Positions 1 to 8,286 of a stretch of 64,000 nucleotides of DNA are shown piece by piece. Each line of letters begins with the position of its first letter. Position 1 is the stretch's first letter. The translations under genes were made by a program, and so were the position numbers. The stretch spans positions 62,001 through 126,000 of the forward strand of contig NZ_ARXV01000006.1 of the NCBI RefSeq assembly GCF_000756665.1, written 5' to 3'. Under the pieces are notes generated by a model. It was not told where the DNA came from. It did no database searches and worked only from the letters and a program-made list of their open reading frames with translations. The DNA comes from Alcanivorax nanhaiticus (lineage in GTDB: Bacteria; Pseudomonadota; Gammaproteobacteria; Pseudomonadales; Alcanivoracaceae).

Positions 1-589
1 ATACATGCTGGGCCGCCAGATAGGCGGGCAGGTCCATACCCTCGCTCAACGGATGCCCCTCACGCATCATCACCACCATCGGGCCGGACAACACAGGCAC
101 ATGCTCGATGGTTTCCGGCATGGCCAGCATCACATCGCAAGCCAGATCCAGGCGACCACTGGCCAACTCAGTGGCCATCTGCCTGCGGCGGATAGTGAGT
201 GATTGCAAACGAACGCCGGGAGCCTCGCTCATCAACTGGGTCATCAACGGTGGAAGCAGGCAACCTTCCAGACCATCGCGCAGTCCCAGCACAAAGGTCC
301 GCTCTGCTTCAGAGGCATCAAAGCCGCCCTCTTCACTGAGACAACGCTGAAAGCCCCCCAGCGAGTGACGCACCGGGCTGATCATTGCCCTCGCCCGGGC
401 GGTGGGCACCATACGGCTGCCCTGACGCACAAACAACGGATCATCCAGACGGTCACGCAACCGCCCCAGCGCATGGCTCACAGCGGGCTGCGTCAGGTTA
501 AGCACCTTCGCCGCACGGGTCAGGGAGCCCTCGGTATAGATAGCATCGAAGACCACAAAGAGATTGAGATCAAAACGGGATACATGCAT
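1..589 (-). CDS. LysR-family transcriptional regulator (partial, C-terminus off the left edge)
   Basis: Reading the minus strand from the ATG at 589 gives an open frame to the window edge, beginning MHVSRFDLNLFVVFDAIY. The N-terminal helix-turn-helix is typical of LysR (SLTRAAKVLNLTQPAVSHAL, about residues 20-40), followed by the family's RLRDRLDDPLFVRQG segment and the start of the substrate-binding domain with an LGLRDGLEG beginning. About 196 codons are visible of a usual ~300. It is divergent from the SDR gene at 711, and the AT-rich gap between them contains two similar half-sites (GATTTATCAA near 592 and GGATTTATTG near 623), a plausible place for autoregulation and control of the SDR/phosphatase pair. 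The family is clear; the effector is unknown. Confidence 0.9.
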   Translation of the reverse strand, partial: MHVSRFDLNLFVVFDAIYTEGSLTRAAKVLNLTQPAVSHALGRLRDRLDDPLFVRQGSRMVPTARARAMISPVRHSLGGFQRCLSEEGGFDASEAERTFVLGLRDGLEGCLLPPLMTQLMSEAPGVRLQSLTIRRRQMATELASGRLDLACDVMLAMPETIEHVPVLSGPMVVMMREGHPLSEGMDLPAYLAAQHV

Positions 590-710
590 GAGATTTATCA
601 AATTGCATTTAGTTAATTCATTGGATTTATTGAAAACCGGCTACTAGCATCGGTCAATGCATAAATCTCCGCGCTCTGCGGAACGTCACAACAGCGATTT
701 CGGGATTCCC

Positions 711-1544
711 ATGACAAGCACTTCCTCTCCTCGTGTATTGATCACCGGCGGCGCCTCCGGACTGGGCCGCGCCATGGCAGAAAGCTGGCTGCGCGACGGT
801 GCACAAGTCTTCATTGGCGATGTGAACGTGGAACGCGGACAACAAACCGCAGCGGAGCTGTCCACCCTGCCGGGCACCGTTGAATTCCAATATCTGGACG
901 TGCGCGATCCGGCCAACTTCAACAGTGCCCGCGAATGGATAGAACAACATTGGGGAGGCCTGGATGTACTGGTCAACAATGCCGGCGTGGCGGCAGCGGC
1001 ACGTATTGATCGCGGTGACATGGCGGACTGGGACTGGATTTTCGACATCAATGTGAAAGGTGTGGTGCGAGGCTGCAAGGTCTTCGTACCGATGATGAAA
1101 CGTCAGCAGAGTGGCCACATCGTCAACATTGCTTCCCTGGCCGGGTTGATGAACGCACCGGTGATGGGCAGCTACAACGTCACCAAGGCGGGAGTGGTCT
1201 CGCTCTCCGAAACCCTTCGCCACGAACTTTCCCCCCACGGTATCCACTGCACGGTCGTGTGCCCGGGCTTCTTCCGCACCAACCTGCACGAATCCATGCG
1301 CAGCCCGGAGCCCGGCATGGTGGAAATGGTCGACAAGCTGCTGTCCAGCGATGAGCTAACCGCCGCCCAGATTGCGGACATGATCAAGCAGGCCGTCGCG
1401 AAACAAACGTTCCTGCTGATCCCGCACAAGAGCGGCCGGCGCGCCTGGTTCATCAAGCGCTTTGTGCCCGCGCTCTTCAATCGCATCATGCACAAGAGTG
1501 CCGTTGGCATGGAACGCAAACTGAAGAAGGCCGAGTCGGCCTGA
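711..1544 (+). CDS. SDR family NAD(P)-dependent oxidoreductase
   Basis: A classical short-chain dehydrogenase/reductase. The Rossmann glycine motif TGGASGLG lies near the N-terminus, NNAG in the middle, and the catalytic Ser and YxxxK appear as SLAG...GSYNVTKAG. I chose ATG 711 (277 aa) because it puts the glycine motif about 12 residues from the start, as usual; an in-frame ATG at 657 would add 18 residues and neither has a strong ribosome site. Its stop overlaps the next start by one base (TGATG), so it is translationally coupled to the histidine phosphatase. The substrate cannot be read from sequence. The basic C-terminal tail with hydrophobic FVPALFNRI resembles SDRs in Alcanivorax/Marinobacter lipid metabolism, but that is inference. 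Confidence 0.88.
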   Translation: MTSTSSPRVLITGGASGLGRAMAESWLRDGAQVFIGDVNVERGQQTAAELSTLPGTVEFQYLDVRDPANFNSAREWIEQHWGGLDVLVNNAGVAAAARIDRGDMADWDWIFDINVKGVVRGCKVFVPMMKRQQSGHIVNIASLAGLMNAPVMGSYNVTKAGVVSLSETLRHELSPHGIHCTVVCPGFFRTNLHESMRSPEPGMVEMVDKLLSSDELTAAQIADMIKQAVAKQTFLLIPHKSGRRAWFIKRFVPALFNRIMHKSAVGMERKLKKAESA

Positions 1545-2221
1545 TGCCAGTGATCTACCTGATCCGTCATGGCCAGGCCAGTTTTGGCAAACCGGATTAC
1601 GATCAACTTTCCGAGAACGGTTGGCAGCAAAGCCGCCTTCTTGGCCGCGCCATGCAGACACAGGATCTCGGCGTGCCGGTCGCGCTCTGCGGCACCATGC
1701 GCCGCCATACCGAAACGGCGCAAGCCACACTCACAGAGCTGGGCCTTCCTGCACAATGGCGGACCGATACCGGCTTCAATGAATATAACCACAAGGAAAT
1801 TCTGGCACTGGACTGGCCGCTGGCCGAAGACCACGCAGCAGTCACCGCATGGCTGGCCACCCAGCCTCAGCCACGCAAGGTTTTTCAATCACGCTTCGAG
1901 CAGGCGGTGCGACGCTGGCAACGGGGCGACGGCGAGTACGGTGAAAGCTGGCCACAATTCCGCGAACGGGTATTGGCCAGCACCTACAGTCTGGGCAACA
2001 GCCTCAACAAGGGTGACAGCGCCCTGGTTTTTACCTCCGGAGGGGCCATCAGCGTGATCATCCAGCATCTCCTCGGCCTGGAAGATGAAGCCTTGCTGAC
2101 CTGGAACCGCACCCTGATCAATACCAGTGTGACACGGCTACTTGTGAATGCCGGCAATTTGCGGCTAGTGTCGGTGAATGAACATCTGCACCTGCCGACG
2201 GAGCAGGTGACGTATCGATGA
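1544..2221 (+). CDS. Histidine phosphatase family protein
   Basis: 225 aa of the phosphoglycerate-mutase-like (branch 1/2 histidine phosphatase) superfamily. The phosphate-accepting histidine is in LIRHGQASFG at the very N-terminus, and the acid/base region and second histidine-type motif follow (CGTMRRHTETAQ, then VFTSGGAISVIIQ in place of the common HGG). The usual second catalytic His position reads SGG, as in several proteobacterial subfamily members, so the exact activity is uncertain. The gene starts on the A of the preceding TGA and forms a two-gene unit with the SDR. It is followed directly by heptad repeat element A. Confidence 0.85.
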   Translation: MPVIYLIRHGQASFGKPDYDQLSENGWQQSRLLGRAMQTQDLGVPVALCGTMRRHTETAQATLTELGLPAQWRTDTGFNEYNHKEILALDWPLAEDHAAVTAWLATQPQPRKVFQSRFEQAVRRWQRGDGEYGESWPQFRERVLASTYSLGNSLNKGDSALVFTSGGAISVIIQHLLGLEDEALLTWNRTLINTSVTRLLVNAGNLRLVSVNEHLHLPTEQVTYR

Positions 2222-2228
2222 AGGGCGA

Positions 2229-2381
2229 GTTGAAAGTTTAAAGTTCAAAGTTGAAAAAGCACGCGAATGTTTTTGCCGTTCTGGGCTGCTGTGCCCGCGC
2301 CGTTACCGGAGAACGCGGGCATGGCCTTTCAAAACCAACCGGCTTGATCCGCGTTTTAACTTTCGACTTTAAACTTTCAAC
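2229..2381. repeat. Heptad-arm inverted repeat, GTTNAAA class (element A)
   Basis: The left arm at 2229-2256 is four consecutive 7-mers (GTTGAAA, GTTTAAA, GTTCAAA, GTTGAAA). The right arm at 2354-2381 is their mirror (TTTTAAC, TTTCGAC, TTTAAAC, TTTCAAC). In the spacer, TGCCCGCG (2292-2299) pairs with CGCGGGCA (2314-2321). The element begins eight bases after the phosphatase stop and ends about 50 bases before the next SDR. A transcript could fold into an A/U-rich outer stem and a GC inner hairpin. Confidence 0.85.
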
Positions 2382-2432
2382 TCATCAGTTCCGCCCCCGA
2401 TGCTCACGAAAAAAACTTTTGGAGAAATGACC

Positions 2433-3188
2433 ATGCCTGTCCGCAAGAACATCCTGATCACCGGCGCCAGCTCCGGCCTTGGCGAAGGCATGGCCCGTAT
2501 CTTTGCCGCCAAGGGGCGCAATCTGGCGTTGTGCGCACGACGCATGGATCGGCTGGAAACGCTCAAAGCAGAACTGGAAGAAAAGCATCCGGACATCCGC
2601 GTGCTAATCAAACCGCTTGACGTGGCAGACTACGACCAGGTGTTCGCGGTATTCGATGCTTTTCGCACCGAGCTGGGAGGCATCGACCGGGTACTGGTAA
2701 ATGCCGGCATGGGCAAAGGCCAACCCATTGGTACCGGCTACTTCTATGCCAACCGGCAAACAGCGGAAGTGAACTTTGTGGCCGCACTGGCACAAATGGA
2801 AGCGGCCATGGAAATTTTCCGCGCCCAGAATGACGGCCACCTGGTGGTCATTTCATCCGTAAGCGCCATGCGTGGCATGAAAAAAAACCTCACCACTTAT
2901 GCCGCCACCAAGGCCGGTGTTGCCATGTTGGCAGAAGGACTACAAATGGAACTGATGGACACGCCCATCAAGGTCACAACCTTGTTCCCGGGTTTCATTC
3001 GTTCCGAGATCAACGAAAAGCTGAAGAACACCCCCTTCATCGTGGACACTGAAACCGGCTGCAAAGCGCTGGTAAAGAATATCGAAAAAGAAGTCATGCA
3101 TGCAGCAGTACCATCCTGGCCATGGAGCCCCATGGGCTTCGCCATGCGCAACTTCCCCCTGAAGATCGTCGACAAACTGATGGGGTGA
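2433..3188 (+). CDS. SDR family oxidoreductase
   Basis: 251 aa short-chain dehydrogenase starting MPVRKNILITGASSGLG. It carries the glycine-rich TGASSGLG, a VNAGMG motif (NAG), the catalytic Ser in ISSVSAMRG and YAATKAG (YxxxK). GGAG at 2421-2424 lies eight bases before ATG 2433, so this start is preferred over in-frame ATGs at 2400 and 2427. It may be a separate transcription unit because repeat element A lies upstream. It is convergent with the MCE gene and separated from it by repeat element B. Reaction specificity is unknown. Confidence 0.88.
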   Translation: MPVRKNILITGASSGLGEGMARIFAAKGRNLALCARRMDRLETLKAELEEKHPDIRVLIKPLDVADYDQVFAVFDAFRTELGGIDRVLVNAGMGKGQPIGTGYFYANRQTAEVNFVAALAQMEAAMEIFRAQNDGHLVVISSVSAMRGMKKNLTTYAATKAGVAMLAEGLQMELMDTPIKVTTLFPGFIRSEINEKLKNTPFIVDTETGCKALVKNIEKEVMHAAVPSWPWSPMGFAMRNFPLKIVDKLMG

Positions 3189-3196
3189 TAAAGAGC

Positions 3197-3357
3197 AATT
3201 AACAGTTAATAATGAATAATTAATAGCTGCACAAGCGCACTATTGTTCTGTTATAACACAGGAGGCCGCGCCCAAAGCTTGGGCGCGGCCTCTTGCATAT
3301 AAGCAAGCGTAACGCGCTCTCGCGCAGTTATTCATTATTAACTATTAATTATTAATT
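3197..3357. repeat. Heptad-arm inverted repeat, AATTAAT class (element B)
   Basis: The left arm at 3197-3224 reads AATTAAC, AGTTAAT, AATGAAT, AATTAAT. The right arm at 3330-3357 reads ATTCATT, ATTAACT, ATTAATT, ATTAATT. A perfect 12-bp GC stem sits in the spacer (GAGGCCGCGCCC 3262-3273, GGGCGCGGCCTC 3281-3292). The right arm contains the stop codon of the convergent MCE gene (3352-3354), so the array overlaps coding sequence. It probably acts as, or contains, a bidirectional terminator. Confidence 0.85.
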
Positions 3358-4203
3358 GCTTTCCCGCCATTTCATGATGGGTGCCCACTCCTGCCACTCG
3401 TCATCAGCCTGGCGATTCAATGGAAAGCGACGACCCTCCTCTGCAAGCGGCCCCGGTTCGGGCGGGGTCGCAAAGCTGATACCACCGCGCAGCAAATTCT
3501 CCAGTGAACTGGCCTGCACTTCGGCCCCCTTGAACAACCCCACATCCACGGTCAACCCGGAGCTGTTCCAGAACACGCTGTTAGTGCGGACCAGCTTGCT
3601 GTATTCCGGTTTGATAATTGCCTGGATTTCCACGAACCGACTGCCTTCACTGAGGACACTCTCACCGATAGTACCCACCTGCAGGTCTCGATAATAAATA
3701 TGCCTCCCCTTTTTCAGGGAGCCCAACTGGTTCGCCACCAGGGTGATCTTCAAACCAAGATCCGGCTGTTGATCCGGCGGGGTTTCCAGCCCGGAAAATT
3801 CCTTTTCCGGCTCTCCGTCACCCGGTTCTACCGCAATGTATTTTCCCGACACCAGGGTATCCAGATTTCGGGCACCAGCAATGCCCAGCTCCGGTTCAAC
3901 AATCCAGAATTTGCTGTTTTCCCTCGCCAGCTTTTCCGCATCACGATTCAGGCTGGCATGTACAATCACGGTCTTCAGATCCTCACTGAGAACAATCTCA
4001 TCCACGCTACCCACAGGAACACCACGATAGCGAAGTTCCACCCCGGACTTGATTCCCGAGCCGCTCTCGAAACTGATCTCGATCTGCACATCCCGTTGCA
4101 ATAGCTGGTCGTAAAGCAGCCAGGCAGCGACGATCAAACTGAGCAAGGGCACTAGCCAGATCGGCGAAGGCCAGTGTGACTTTTTTACTTCAGGGGTTTC
4201 CAT
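3352..4203 (-). CDS. MCE (MlaD) family protein, PqiB-like but with two MCE domains
   Basis: 283 aa. The N-terminus is a cytoplasmic stub plus a single membrane anchor (IWLVPLLSLIVAAWLLY, about residues 16-32). Two MCE domains follow, each with the family GxxVxxRGVxVGxV-type core: GVELRYRGVPVGSVDEIV (about 54-71) and KGRHIYYRDLQVGTIGESV (about 160-180). E. coli PqiB has three MCE domains in ~545 aa, so this is a shortened form. MCE proteins make periplasmic rings or tubes that carry lipids between the membranes. The gene lies two bases after the second PqiA gene and has GGAG seven bases before ATG 4203, so all three genes form one operon. A lipid-transport role is inferred from family and context. 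Confidence 0.85.
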   Translation of the reverse strand: METPEVKKSHWPSPIWLVPLLSLIVAAWLLYDQLLQRDVQIEISFESGSGIKSGVELRYRGVPVGSVDEIVLSEDLKTVIVHASLNRDAEKLARENSKFWIVEPELGIAGARNLDTLVSGKYIAVEPGDGEPEKEFSGLETPPDQQPDLGLKITLVANQLGSLKKGRHIYYRDLQVGTIGESVLSEGSRFVEIQAIIKPEYSKLVRTNSVFWNSSGLTVDVGLFKGAEVQASSLENLLRGGISFATPPEPGPLAEEGRRFPLNRQADDEWQEWAPIMKWRESN

Positions 4204-4205
4204 GA

Positions 4206-4709
4206 TCAGACTCCACGTTGATCCGGGATTGTCTTTATCCAGAGTTGTTTGGGCGAAAAAGCGTGGGCGGACAACATGGTCAACACCACCGCCATGGCAA
4301 ACGCCAGAATACCGGGTTCCGGCTTAACACTAGCCAGATTGCCAAACTCCACCAGCGCTGCCAGCAGCGCGACCACGAAGACGTCCAGCATGGACCATCG
4401 CCCGATCCAGTACACCAGCCGAAAGGCGCGAGTGCTCAACAAGGGGTCGGTTTCTCCCGGCGCACGCCAATAGACCACCGCCAGCACCAGCACCTTGAAC
4501 AGCGGCACCAGCAAGCTCGCCACCATGACGATAATGGCAATACCGGGCATGCCTGCCTCAAACAGCTGCCAGATACCCTCCGCGATGGTACTGGTCTTGC
4601 TGCGTCCACCCTGGGTAATGGTCATGATCGGCAACAGGTTGGCCGGAATCAGCCAGACCATGGCTGCCACCAGCAACGACCAGGACAGGGCGTGGGGACT
4701 ATCGCGCAT
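4206..4709 (-). CDS. Paraquat-inducible protein A family membrane protein (second PqiA copy)
   Basis: 167 aa with four likely membrane helices and the PqiA signature LIPANLLPIM near residue 25. E. coli PqiA is ~417 aa with two such modules; here each module is a separate gene. I used ATG 4709, preceded by a perfect GGGAGG, rather than an upstream TTG at 4715. The start overlaps the end of the first PqiA gene by 11 bases. This copy lacks the zinc-ribbon cysteines found in its partner. It probably forms the inner-membrane part of the PqiAB-type lipid transport system with the downstream MCE protein. Confidence 0.85.
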   Translation of the reverse strand: MRDSPHALSWSLLVAAMVWLIPANLLPIMTITQGGRSKTSTIAEGIWQLFEAGMPGIAIIVMVASLLVPLFKVLVLAVVYWRAPGETDPLLSTRAFRLVYWIGRWSMLDVFVVALLAALVEFGNLASVKPEPGILAFAMAVVLTMLSAHAFSPKQLWIKTIPDQRGV

Positions 4710-5355
4710 CGGCAACCTCCCGCGCCTGTTGATCCATCAGGCGTTGTAGCTGGTCTGGCTGAGCCAGGGTCTCCACGATCAACCGCAGCAGCACCGCCAA
4801 CCCCAGACAGACAATGCCCGCACCGGGCTTTACTGTGGCCAGATCACCCAGCTTGGTCATGGAAATCAAAATGCCCAACAGAAAAATATCTGTCATGGCC
4901 CACTCCCGGCTTAGCCGATAAACCTGCATCCAGCGCGGCGAATGCACAGGCATATGCTCACGGGCAGCCCACAGCAGCCGGCTCACCGCGATCAGGTTGG
5001 CCAGTGGCATGGTCAATAGCGTGAAAAGCAAAAGCACGCCAGCAGGCAGATAGACACCCTGCAGAAGGGCGACAGTACAATCCAGCAGGCTGGCGCTGTT
5101 ATCCAGCCCCAGGTTCTCCAGGCGCAACAGCGGGAGCGTGAGTGCGGGCACCCACAGGAATGCCGTGGCGACGGACAGGGCCAGCAGAGAATCCGGCTTC
5201 AGGGTCCAGGCGCCACTGAGCTGACGGTCACAGCGAGGGCAACGCCACGCCCCTCGCCCTCTTCCCGTGGGCAAGGCAAGATCCGTATGACAATCCGGAC
5301 ATGTCAGGGTGCTAGCTCGCTCCTGATCAAGGGAAGCGTCCTTGTCCTCTGGCAA
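4699..5355 (-). CDS. Paraquat-inducible protein A family membrane protein (first PqiA copy, zinc ribbon)
   Basis: 218 aa. The cytoplasmic N-terminus carries a four-cysteine ribbon (CPDC at about 19-22, CPRC at about 39-42), followed by four membrane segments of the PqiA fold. The start is a TTG at 5355 with AAGGAG six bases upstream; no in-frame ATG offers a better choice. It is the first gene of the PqiA-PqiA-MCE operon. Known PqiAB-type systems maintain envelope lipid homeostasis; which lipid is moved here is unknown. Confidence 0.85.
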   Translation of the reverse strand: MPEDKDASLDQERASTLTCPDCHTDLALPTGRGRGAWRCPRCDRQLSGAWTLKPDSLLALSVATAFLWVPALTLPLLRLENLGLDNSASLLDCTVALLQGVYLPAGVLLLFTLLTMPLANLIAVSRLLWAAREHMPVHSPRWMQVYRLSREWAMTDIFLLGILISMTKLGDLATVKPGAGIVCLGLAVLLRLIVETLAQPDQLQRLMDQQAREVADAR

Positions 5356-5524
5356 AGGTGACTCCTTTCGCTAAGAGTAGTCTCAAGGATGACATTGCCT
5401 GATTGAGGCGTCTGTGAAAACCGGCGAGAGTTTTACGGAGTTTTATAAAGGCGGGATGTGCTGGGCGTCCAGATCGATATACGCCAAGCAATGCGAGCCT
5501 TGGCGAGGTATGGATTTAACCAGC

Positions 5525-5626
5525 GAGTTTCGAGTAACGAGTTTCGAAAATCCTCAAACACGACCAGGCTCGGGGTTGGGGTTTTGCTTTTCGAAACTCG
5601 CTCCTCGTAACTCGCAACTAACTCGC
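5525..5626. repeat. Heptad-arm inverted repeat, GAGTTTC class (element C)
   Basis: The left arm at 5525-5545 is GAGTTTC, GAGTAAC, GAGTTTC. The right arm at 5593-5626 contains GAAACTC, GCTCCTC, GTAACTC, GCAACTA, ACTCGC. The right arm stops about six bases before the 3' end of the DEAD-box gene (minus strand). A REP-like stretch (GCGAGCCTTGGCGAGG, near 5490-5506) precedes the left arm, like the outer arms of the composite elements near 50.5 and 51.5 kb. The 5356-5524 stretch before it holds no gene. Confidence 0.8.
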
Positions 5627-5631
5627 AGCAA

Positions 5632-6990
5632 TTAATCAATTGGGCCTGGGTTCTTGCGCTTTTTCACAGTAGCAAAGCCACCCTGGGTATCCGGTGCGGC
5701 AGGTCTGCTGCTGCGAGGCCCTGCGGATTTTTTCGCCGAAACCTTCTTCAGGGGCTTCTTGCCACCCTTCTTGGCATCAGTCTTTTTCTTGATTTTTTTC
5801 TTTTTGCTGCCCGCTGCCTTGCCATTGGACTTGAGTTTCTTCGGCCCCAGGAATTTGCCTTTCAGCTCTTCCACAATGCGGAAATCAAACTGCTGACGCA
5901 GGTAGCGCTGAATGCTCGCCATCAGGTTCCATTCATGGGCTGCAATCAGTGAAATTGCCGTGCCTTCACCACCCACACGACCGGTACGGCCGATACGGTG
6001 AACATACTCATCGCCGCTGCGAGGCATATCAAAATTGATCACCAGATCCAGGCCTTCCACATGAATACCGCGGGCGGCAACGTCGGTGGCGACCAGCACC
6101 CGAACGCCACCATCCTTGAGCCGGTCCATGGCCAGCTTGCGCTCTTTCTGGTCTTTCTCTCCGTGCAGCACAAATACCTTGTGGCTGGTTGCCCGCAGCA
6201 CGCCACCGAGACGATCCGCCTGCTCACGGGTATTGGTGAAGATCACCGCCTTGTCATAGGTTTCATGGGCCAGAAGCCACTGCACCAGACGCTCCTTGTG
6301 CGCCACATCGTCAGCCGTAATGATTTGCTGCTGAATGGATTCATTCAGGTCGCGCACGGTATCGAGCAGCAGGAACTTTGGCTCGCGCAGTACATTCTCC
6401 ACTACCCGATCCATGGCATTGCCGCCCCGGGTGGCAGAGAACAGCAGGGTCTGCCGTTCTGCCGGGCACAGTGCTGCCAGACGCAGCACATCGTCACTGA
6501 AGCCCATATCCAGCATGCGGTCAGACTCATCCAGCACCAGCACTTCCAGATCACCCAGCAGCAGATTGCCGGCCTCCAGATGCTCGATCAGCCGCCCGGG
6601 AGTACCGATCAGGATTTCCGGGTTACGGCGCATATTCGCCGCCTGCACCTTGAAGTCTTCACCACCGGTAACCAGTTCCGCCTTGATAAAGGTGTATCGC
6701 GCCAGTGCCTCTACCTGTTTGAGGGTCTGCTGTGCCAACTCACGGGTGGGCAGCAGGATCAGGGCACGAGTATCTGTACGGGGGCGGGAATGCTGCAACA
6801 GGCCGTGCAGCAAGGGCAGCAGGAAGGCCGCAGTCTTGCCGCTACCGGTACGGGCAATCACCCGCAGATCATGCCCTGTCAGCGCTTCAGGAATGGCAGA
6901 CGCCTGCACCGGGGTCGGCTCGGTGATGTCCATTTCGGACAGGGCGCGCACCAGGCGCTCGTGGAGATTGAGATCGGCAAAGGTGGACAT
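5632..6990 (-). CDS. DEAD/DEAH-box RNA helicase (SrmB/RhlE-like)
   Basis: 452 aa. The order of motifs is complete: Q motif (PTPVQASAIP), motif I ARTGSGKT (about 45-52), PTRELA, TPGRL, motif II, SAT, and the C-terminal helicase domain with ARGIHVEGLD and HRIGRTGR. Motif II reads DESD instead of DEAD, a tolerated variant. The last ~85 residues are a lysine-rich disordered tail (KKKKIKKKTDAKKGGKKPLKK), likely RNA-binding. It would unwind RNA in ribosome assembly or mRNA turnover; the exact paralogue is not certain. It sits alone, bounded by heptad element C at its 3' end and element D upstream. Confidence 0.92.
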   Translation of the reverse strand: MSTFADLNLHERLVRALSEMDITEPTPVQASAIPEALTGHDLRVIARTGSGKTAAFLLPLLHGLLQHSRPRTDTRALILLPTRELAQQTLKQVEALARYTFIKAELVTGGEDFKVQAANMRRNPEILIGTPGRLIEHLEAGNLLLGDLEVLVLDESDRMLDMGFSDDVLRLAALCPAERQTLLFSATRGGNAMDRVVENVLREPKFLLLDTVRDLNESIQQQIITADDVAHKERLVQWLLAHETYDKAVIFTNTREQADRLGGVLRATSHKVFVLHGEKDQKERKLAMDRLKDGGVRVLVATDVAARGIHVEGLDLVINFDMPRSGDEYVHRIGRTGRVGGEGTAISLIAAHEWNLMASIQRYLRQQFDFRIVEELKGKFLGPKKLKSNGKAAGSKKKKIKKKTDAKKGGKKPLKKVSAKKSAGPRSSRPAAPDTQGGFATVKKRKNPGPID

Positions 6991-7035
6991 GGGAATCAGC
7001 TCCGGTGTTGAGGGGGCATTGTAGCAGCTGCCGGA

Positions 7036-7187
7036 GTTGAAAGTTTAAAGTTTAAAGTTCAAAAGCGCGGCAAATGCCCCTTCTCCTGAAAGGCACTGCC
7101 CGCGCGACCCCATCTGTACGCAGACGCACACACCGCCCAAGGCCAAGCCCTCCCTTGAAGCAGGCTTTTAAACTTTGAACTTTGAAC
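7036..7187. repeat. Heptad-arm inverted repeat, GTTNAAA class (element D)
   Basis: The left arm at 7036-7063 is GTTGAAA, GTTTAAA, GTTTAAA, GTTCAAA. The right arm at 7167-7187 is TTTAAAC, TTTGAAC, TTTGAAC. The right arm directly abuts the stop codon of the DUF1653 gene (7188-7190, minus). The spacer has one half of the GC core (TGCCCGCG, near 7095) but no matching partner, so this copy looks degenerate in the middle. Confidence 0.82.
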
Positions 7188-7403
7188 TTACTCCCCCACC
7201 CACGCAAAGCGCGGAATGACCTCACCCTCCTTTTCCACGGTCTCGGCAAACATGGCCAGTGGCCGCACCCACAGGTCACGGTTACCGTACAGCGGGTAGT
7301 AGACCACCAGTGTCTCTTCGGTCTCGGAGTGGGTGGCCAACCCAATGACCTGATAGTCGTTACCCTTGTAATGGCGGTAACGACCGGGTTTGATCTCACG
7401 CAT
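7188..7403 (-). CDS. DUF1653 domain-containing protein
   Basis: 71 aa starting MREIKPGRYRHYKGNDYQVI, a near-consensus DUF1653 beginning, then VVYYPLYG and LWVRPLAMFAETV. These are short proteins of unknown role found widely in proteobacteria. CAGGAG precedes ATG 7403, and the gene overlaps the end of the hydrolase gene by eight bases, so the two are probably translated together. The stop is immediately followed by heptad element D. Confidence 0.85.
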   Translation of the reverse strand: MREIKPGRYRHYKGNDYQVIGLATHSETEETLVVYYPLYGNRDLWVRPLAMFAETVEKEGEVIPRFAWVGE

Positions 7404-8109
7404 TGCATTCTCCTGTTGACCTTCTTGCCAGACGTTCGGCGATGACCGCCAGCACCTGTGGATTCCATGGCAACCCGACATGGGTACCTGTCACTTCCAC
7501 GTTCTCGGTGAGCGGCCCGTCATTTTCCAGACAGCACTGCCAGCTCACAATGCCATCCTGACGGGTGTAGATAGCAGTACAGTACACAGGCGGAGCGTTG
7601 ATACGATCAAAGAACGCCTCCCGGTCGGGATTGCGATGTTTGGGATTCAACAGTCTGAATAGCGCACTGACATTATTGGCATCCGGGTCACCATTAATGG
7701 GGCTGCCAAGGGTGAATACCTGGCTGACCTGATCCGGGAAGACCCGCGCCAACTCTCGGGCAAATACGCCCCCCAGACTCCAGCCCACCAGTGCCACTGG
7801 TTGACCATGACGGGCATGGATCGCCTGCAACTGGGTCACCAGCATTTCCCGCCTCTGCCGGTTCATGCCGGTATTGGTGCCCTGGGCCCAGCCATAGCTG
7901 GTATACCCCAGCCGCGCCAGCCCTCGCCGTAATGGCCGGGTGCTCACATCGCTGGCCCCAAACCCAGGCAGGACCAACACCGGCTGGCCATTCCCCAGCG
8001 GCAACCGCCGGTGATCCAGGCCTTTCAGCAAATAGCGGCCATAGGCCAGCATGGCACGGCTTTCACCCAGCAACAGGCTCAATGCCGGGGGAGAGAGCTT
8101 TTCTGTCAT
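7396..8109 (-). CDS. Alpha/beta-fold hydrolase (lipase/thioesterase-like)
   Basis: 237 aa. The nucleophile elbow is GWSLGG (about residues 107-112); the oxyanion-region PGFGASD and a late acid/His pair (TRQDGIVSW, TGTHVGLPW) are present. The architecture resembles small PGAP1/lipase-like hydrolases. The start at ATG 8109 is preferred because GGAG lies seven bases upstream; an earlier in-frame codon at 8142 has none. The substrate is unknown. It is divergent from the RimK-type peptidase gene and coupled to the DUF1653 gene. Confidence 0.85.
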   Translation of the reverse strand: MTEKLSPPALSLLLGESRAMLAYGRYLLKGLDHRRLPLGNGQPVLVLPGFGASDVSTRPLRRGLARLGYTSYGWAQGTNTGMNRQRREMLVTQLQAIHARHGQPVALVGWSLGGVFARELARVFPDQVSQVFTLGSPINGDPDANNVSALFRLLNPKHRNPDREAFFDRINAPPVYCTAIYTRQDGIVSWQCCLENDGPLTENVEVTGTHVGLPWNPQVLAVIAERLARRSTGECNA

Positions 8110-8286
8110 GATTGCACTCCGCATTCGTTCATTTCGGTCCAACCCGAATCAGAGAGGAATGGTACCCTGTGCAAAAAACCGTTAAATAGTCCCGCTGGCG
8201 ATTGGCTCAACCGGCCTGCCGGGGAACATGCCCGTGCGGCAACGGTCACAATGGCCAACCATTCTCAATCCGGTTAAGAGGAAAGC

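Noticed and set aside
203..616. 137-aa plus-strand frame at the left end
   Set aside because: It is a shadow of the partial LysR gene on the minus strand, which has a clear HTH domain and reads through the whole region.
5632..6990. DESD in motif II taken as loss of helicase activity
   Set aside because: DExD variants are well tolerated in this superfamily and all other motifs are intact.
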